64,000 nt of DNA, from NCBI GenBank assembly GCA_006384855.1, contig VCJN01003259.1:372001-436000 (forward strand), in the 5' to 3' direction. Origin of the DNA: Tetraselmis striata (taxonomy: Eukaryota > Chlorophyta > Chlorodendrophyceae > Chlorodendrales > Chlorodendraceae). The notes under the pieces are model-generated. The model did no database searches. It saw only the letters and a program-made list of their open reading frames with translations, and had not been told where the DNA came from. Each line of letters starts with the position of its first letter. Positions within the stretch are counted from its first letter, which is position 1. Both the position numbers and the translations under genes were made by a program. This document shows, in pieces, positions 62,909 to 64,000 of this stretch.

Positions 62909-62939
<31 letters not shown>

Positions 62940-63391
62940 TTTTCAAAAAGGTTTTCCGAAATTTCAGGAAAAGCGCCGTTCTCACATAAGCCATGACGTG
63001 AACCATGCCCAATGTCTTTGGGAAGTGGCCCGCGCCTCGTCCAGGAAATGCCTCTAGAGGCGGTCGGAGTACCCGCTCGTGGCGACTAACGCTGCGGCCG
63101 CACCCGCTCCCGGCATGAGGAGCGCTGAACACATGACTGCCCTCCTCGAGGCCGTGGCGCCACTGACCAGCATTGGCATTAACCATCCGCGCCGGCCCAA
63201 TGTCTCACGCTGCGACGGATGCCTGGACTCGATACCCTTACCATTTGATTTTATTCGTGGGTTCCATAAGCAAAGAGTAGCTTTGCAGCATCAACTCGGA
63301 GTGCCCGAGATACCTTAGTGGTCTTTTATATGAACACACATATATGTATGTATGCTTGTACGTTTGTATATACATATACGTATATATACAG

Positions 63392-63735
63392 GCGCCGGCG
63401 CGGCAATAAGAGCACTGCAAATGAGGGCCCGCCCTGCCTGTCATAAGTCAAATATAAACATATATAAGGAGGAACTGTATCGAATGTTCTTCTGGGTTGT
63501 ACGCAAGGCCAGTCTGAGGCTAATTATCAGGGTTCCATATATGGGACGGCACCTCTAAGGGTGCCGACGTATATCTATAAGCCCTTTCATTATGGTCAGC
63601 CTCGAATTCAGATTGTTTGCAGCCCATGTGAACATTCGCTGTAGTTCCGCCACAGTTTCGTCTACATTTGACCTATGACAGGCAGGGCGGGGCCCTCATG
63701 CGCAGTGCTCTTATTACCGCGTCGGCACCCATGCA
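63392..63735. repeat. Inverted pair of the 80-bp repeat (foldback)
   Basis: 63392-63450, read on the minus strand, matches 63655-63735 (TGACAGGCAGGGCGGGCCCT, GCAGTGCTCTTATT, CCGCGYCGGC). Both arms are bordered by TATATA-rich DNA. About 200 bases lie between the arms. The other two copies are single and lie in introns. Confidence 0.75.
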
Positions 63736-64000
63736 TATATATGACATATATGATATATACGACCCTATGTACGGTGTGTAGCTGTATAAAAGAAGGCAAG
63801 GTTAAACTCGCCCAGCACAAGGCCTAAGGGGTGACTCAGGGGCATCACCCAGCAGGCATCACCCGGCCTCGATTCGGTACCTGGCTATGGCCCCGTTTAG
63901 GGTGGAGTGTGTACACAACTTGGGCACCACAGACAGTGTCATGTGGTAGGTGCCTAGAGAGAGAGAGCAAGCGAGCTTACATGGAGCTGTAGGTAGCTAG
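63736..64000. other. No gene recognised at the right edge
   Basis: AT-rich start with ATATATGAC repeats, then mixed sequence. A short AGAGAG tract lies near 63957-63967. Confidence 0.5.

Overview
This is eukaryotic nuclear DNA, most likely from a GC-rich unicellular alga. A green alga or a haptophyte would fit; the species cannot be read from the sequence. Evidence: spliceosomal introns with GT..AG borders, a kinesin motor gene, an Hv1-type voltage-gated proton channel with a long S1-S2 loop, and a Ty3/gypsy element with a plant-like initiator-Met primer site. Host genes occupy perhaps 15% of the window. The rest is layered, mostly degenerate mobile DNA. More than twenty runs of about 15-34 G or C interrupt it.

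Layout. 984-15241 is one Ty3/gypsy LTR element on the minus strand (4-bp target duplication CCAG). Its 5' LTR is split by a 7.5-kb CACTA-type DNA transposon (7704-15234, TIR starting CACTG, 3-bp duplication TGT). That transposon carries a triplicated 370-bp repeat, a 21-unit 30/31-bp minisatellite and broken minus-strand coding including a zinc finger. 15456-16130 is a set of foldback arms. 16238-22583 holds two head-to-tail decayed copies of a tyrosine-recombinase element, the first containing a solo LTR of the gypsy family. 22669-24605 holds a reverse-transcriptase tail fragment and a hairpin MITE. 26608-32573 holds two copies of a second CACTA-like element (TIR CACTACAAG) with nested insertions (a Harbinger-like element, a MITE, a possible retrocopy). 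A dead Tc1/mariner transposase lies between the two copies. 32911-36160 is the best copy of the tyrosine-recombinase element. 36165-37901 is a small gag-only LTR element. 38886-39419 may be a copia integrase remnant.

Host genes. A kinesin-4-like motor gene (about 40977-47039, nine exons, plus strand), the Hv1 proton channel (about 57845-58997, plus) and an unrecognised alpha-helical protein (61963-62838 and probably beyond, plus). Between the kinesin and Hv1 genes lie a decayed cytosine-methyltransferase-like fragment, two copies of a 0.75-kb dispersed repeat (the second directly upstream of Hv1) and a 4.5-kb element bounded by imperfect inverted repeats (51365-55882).

The most novel item is the tyrosine-recombinase element. 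It is present three times and has a gag-like ORF, a recombinase ORF with all catalytic residues in the best copy, and split direct repeats like those of PAT/Ngaro retroelements. No reverse transcriptase lies anywhere between its repeats.
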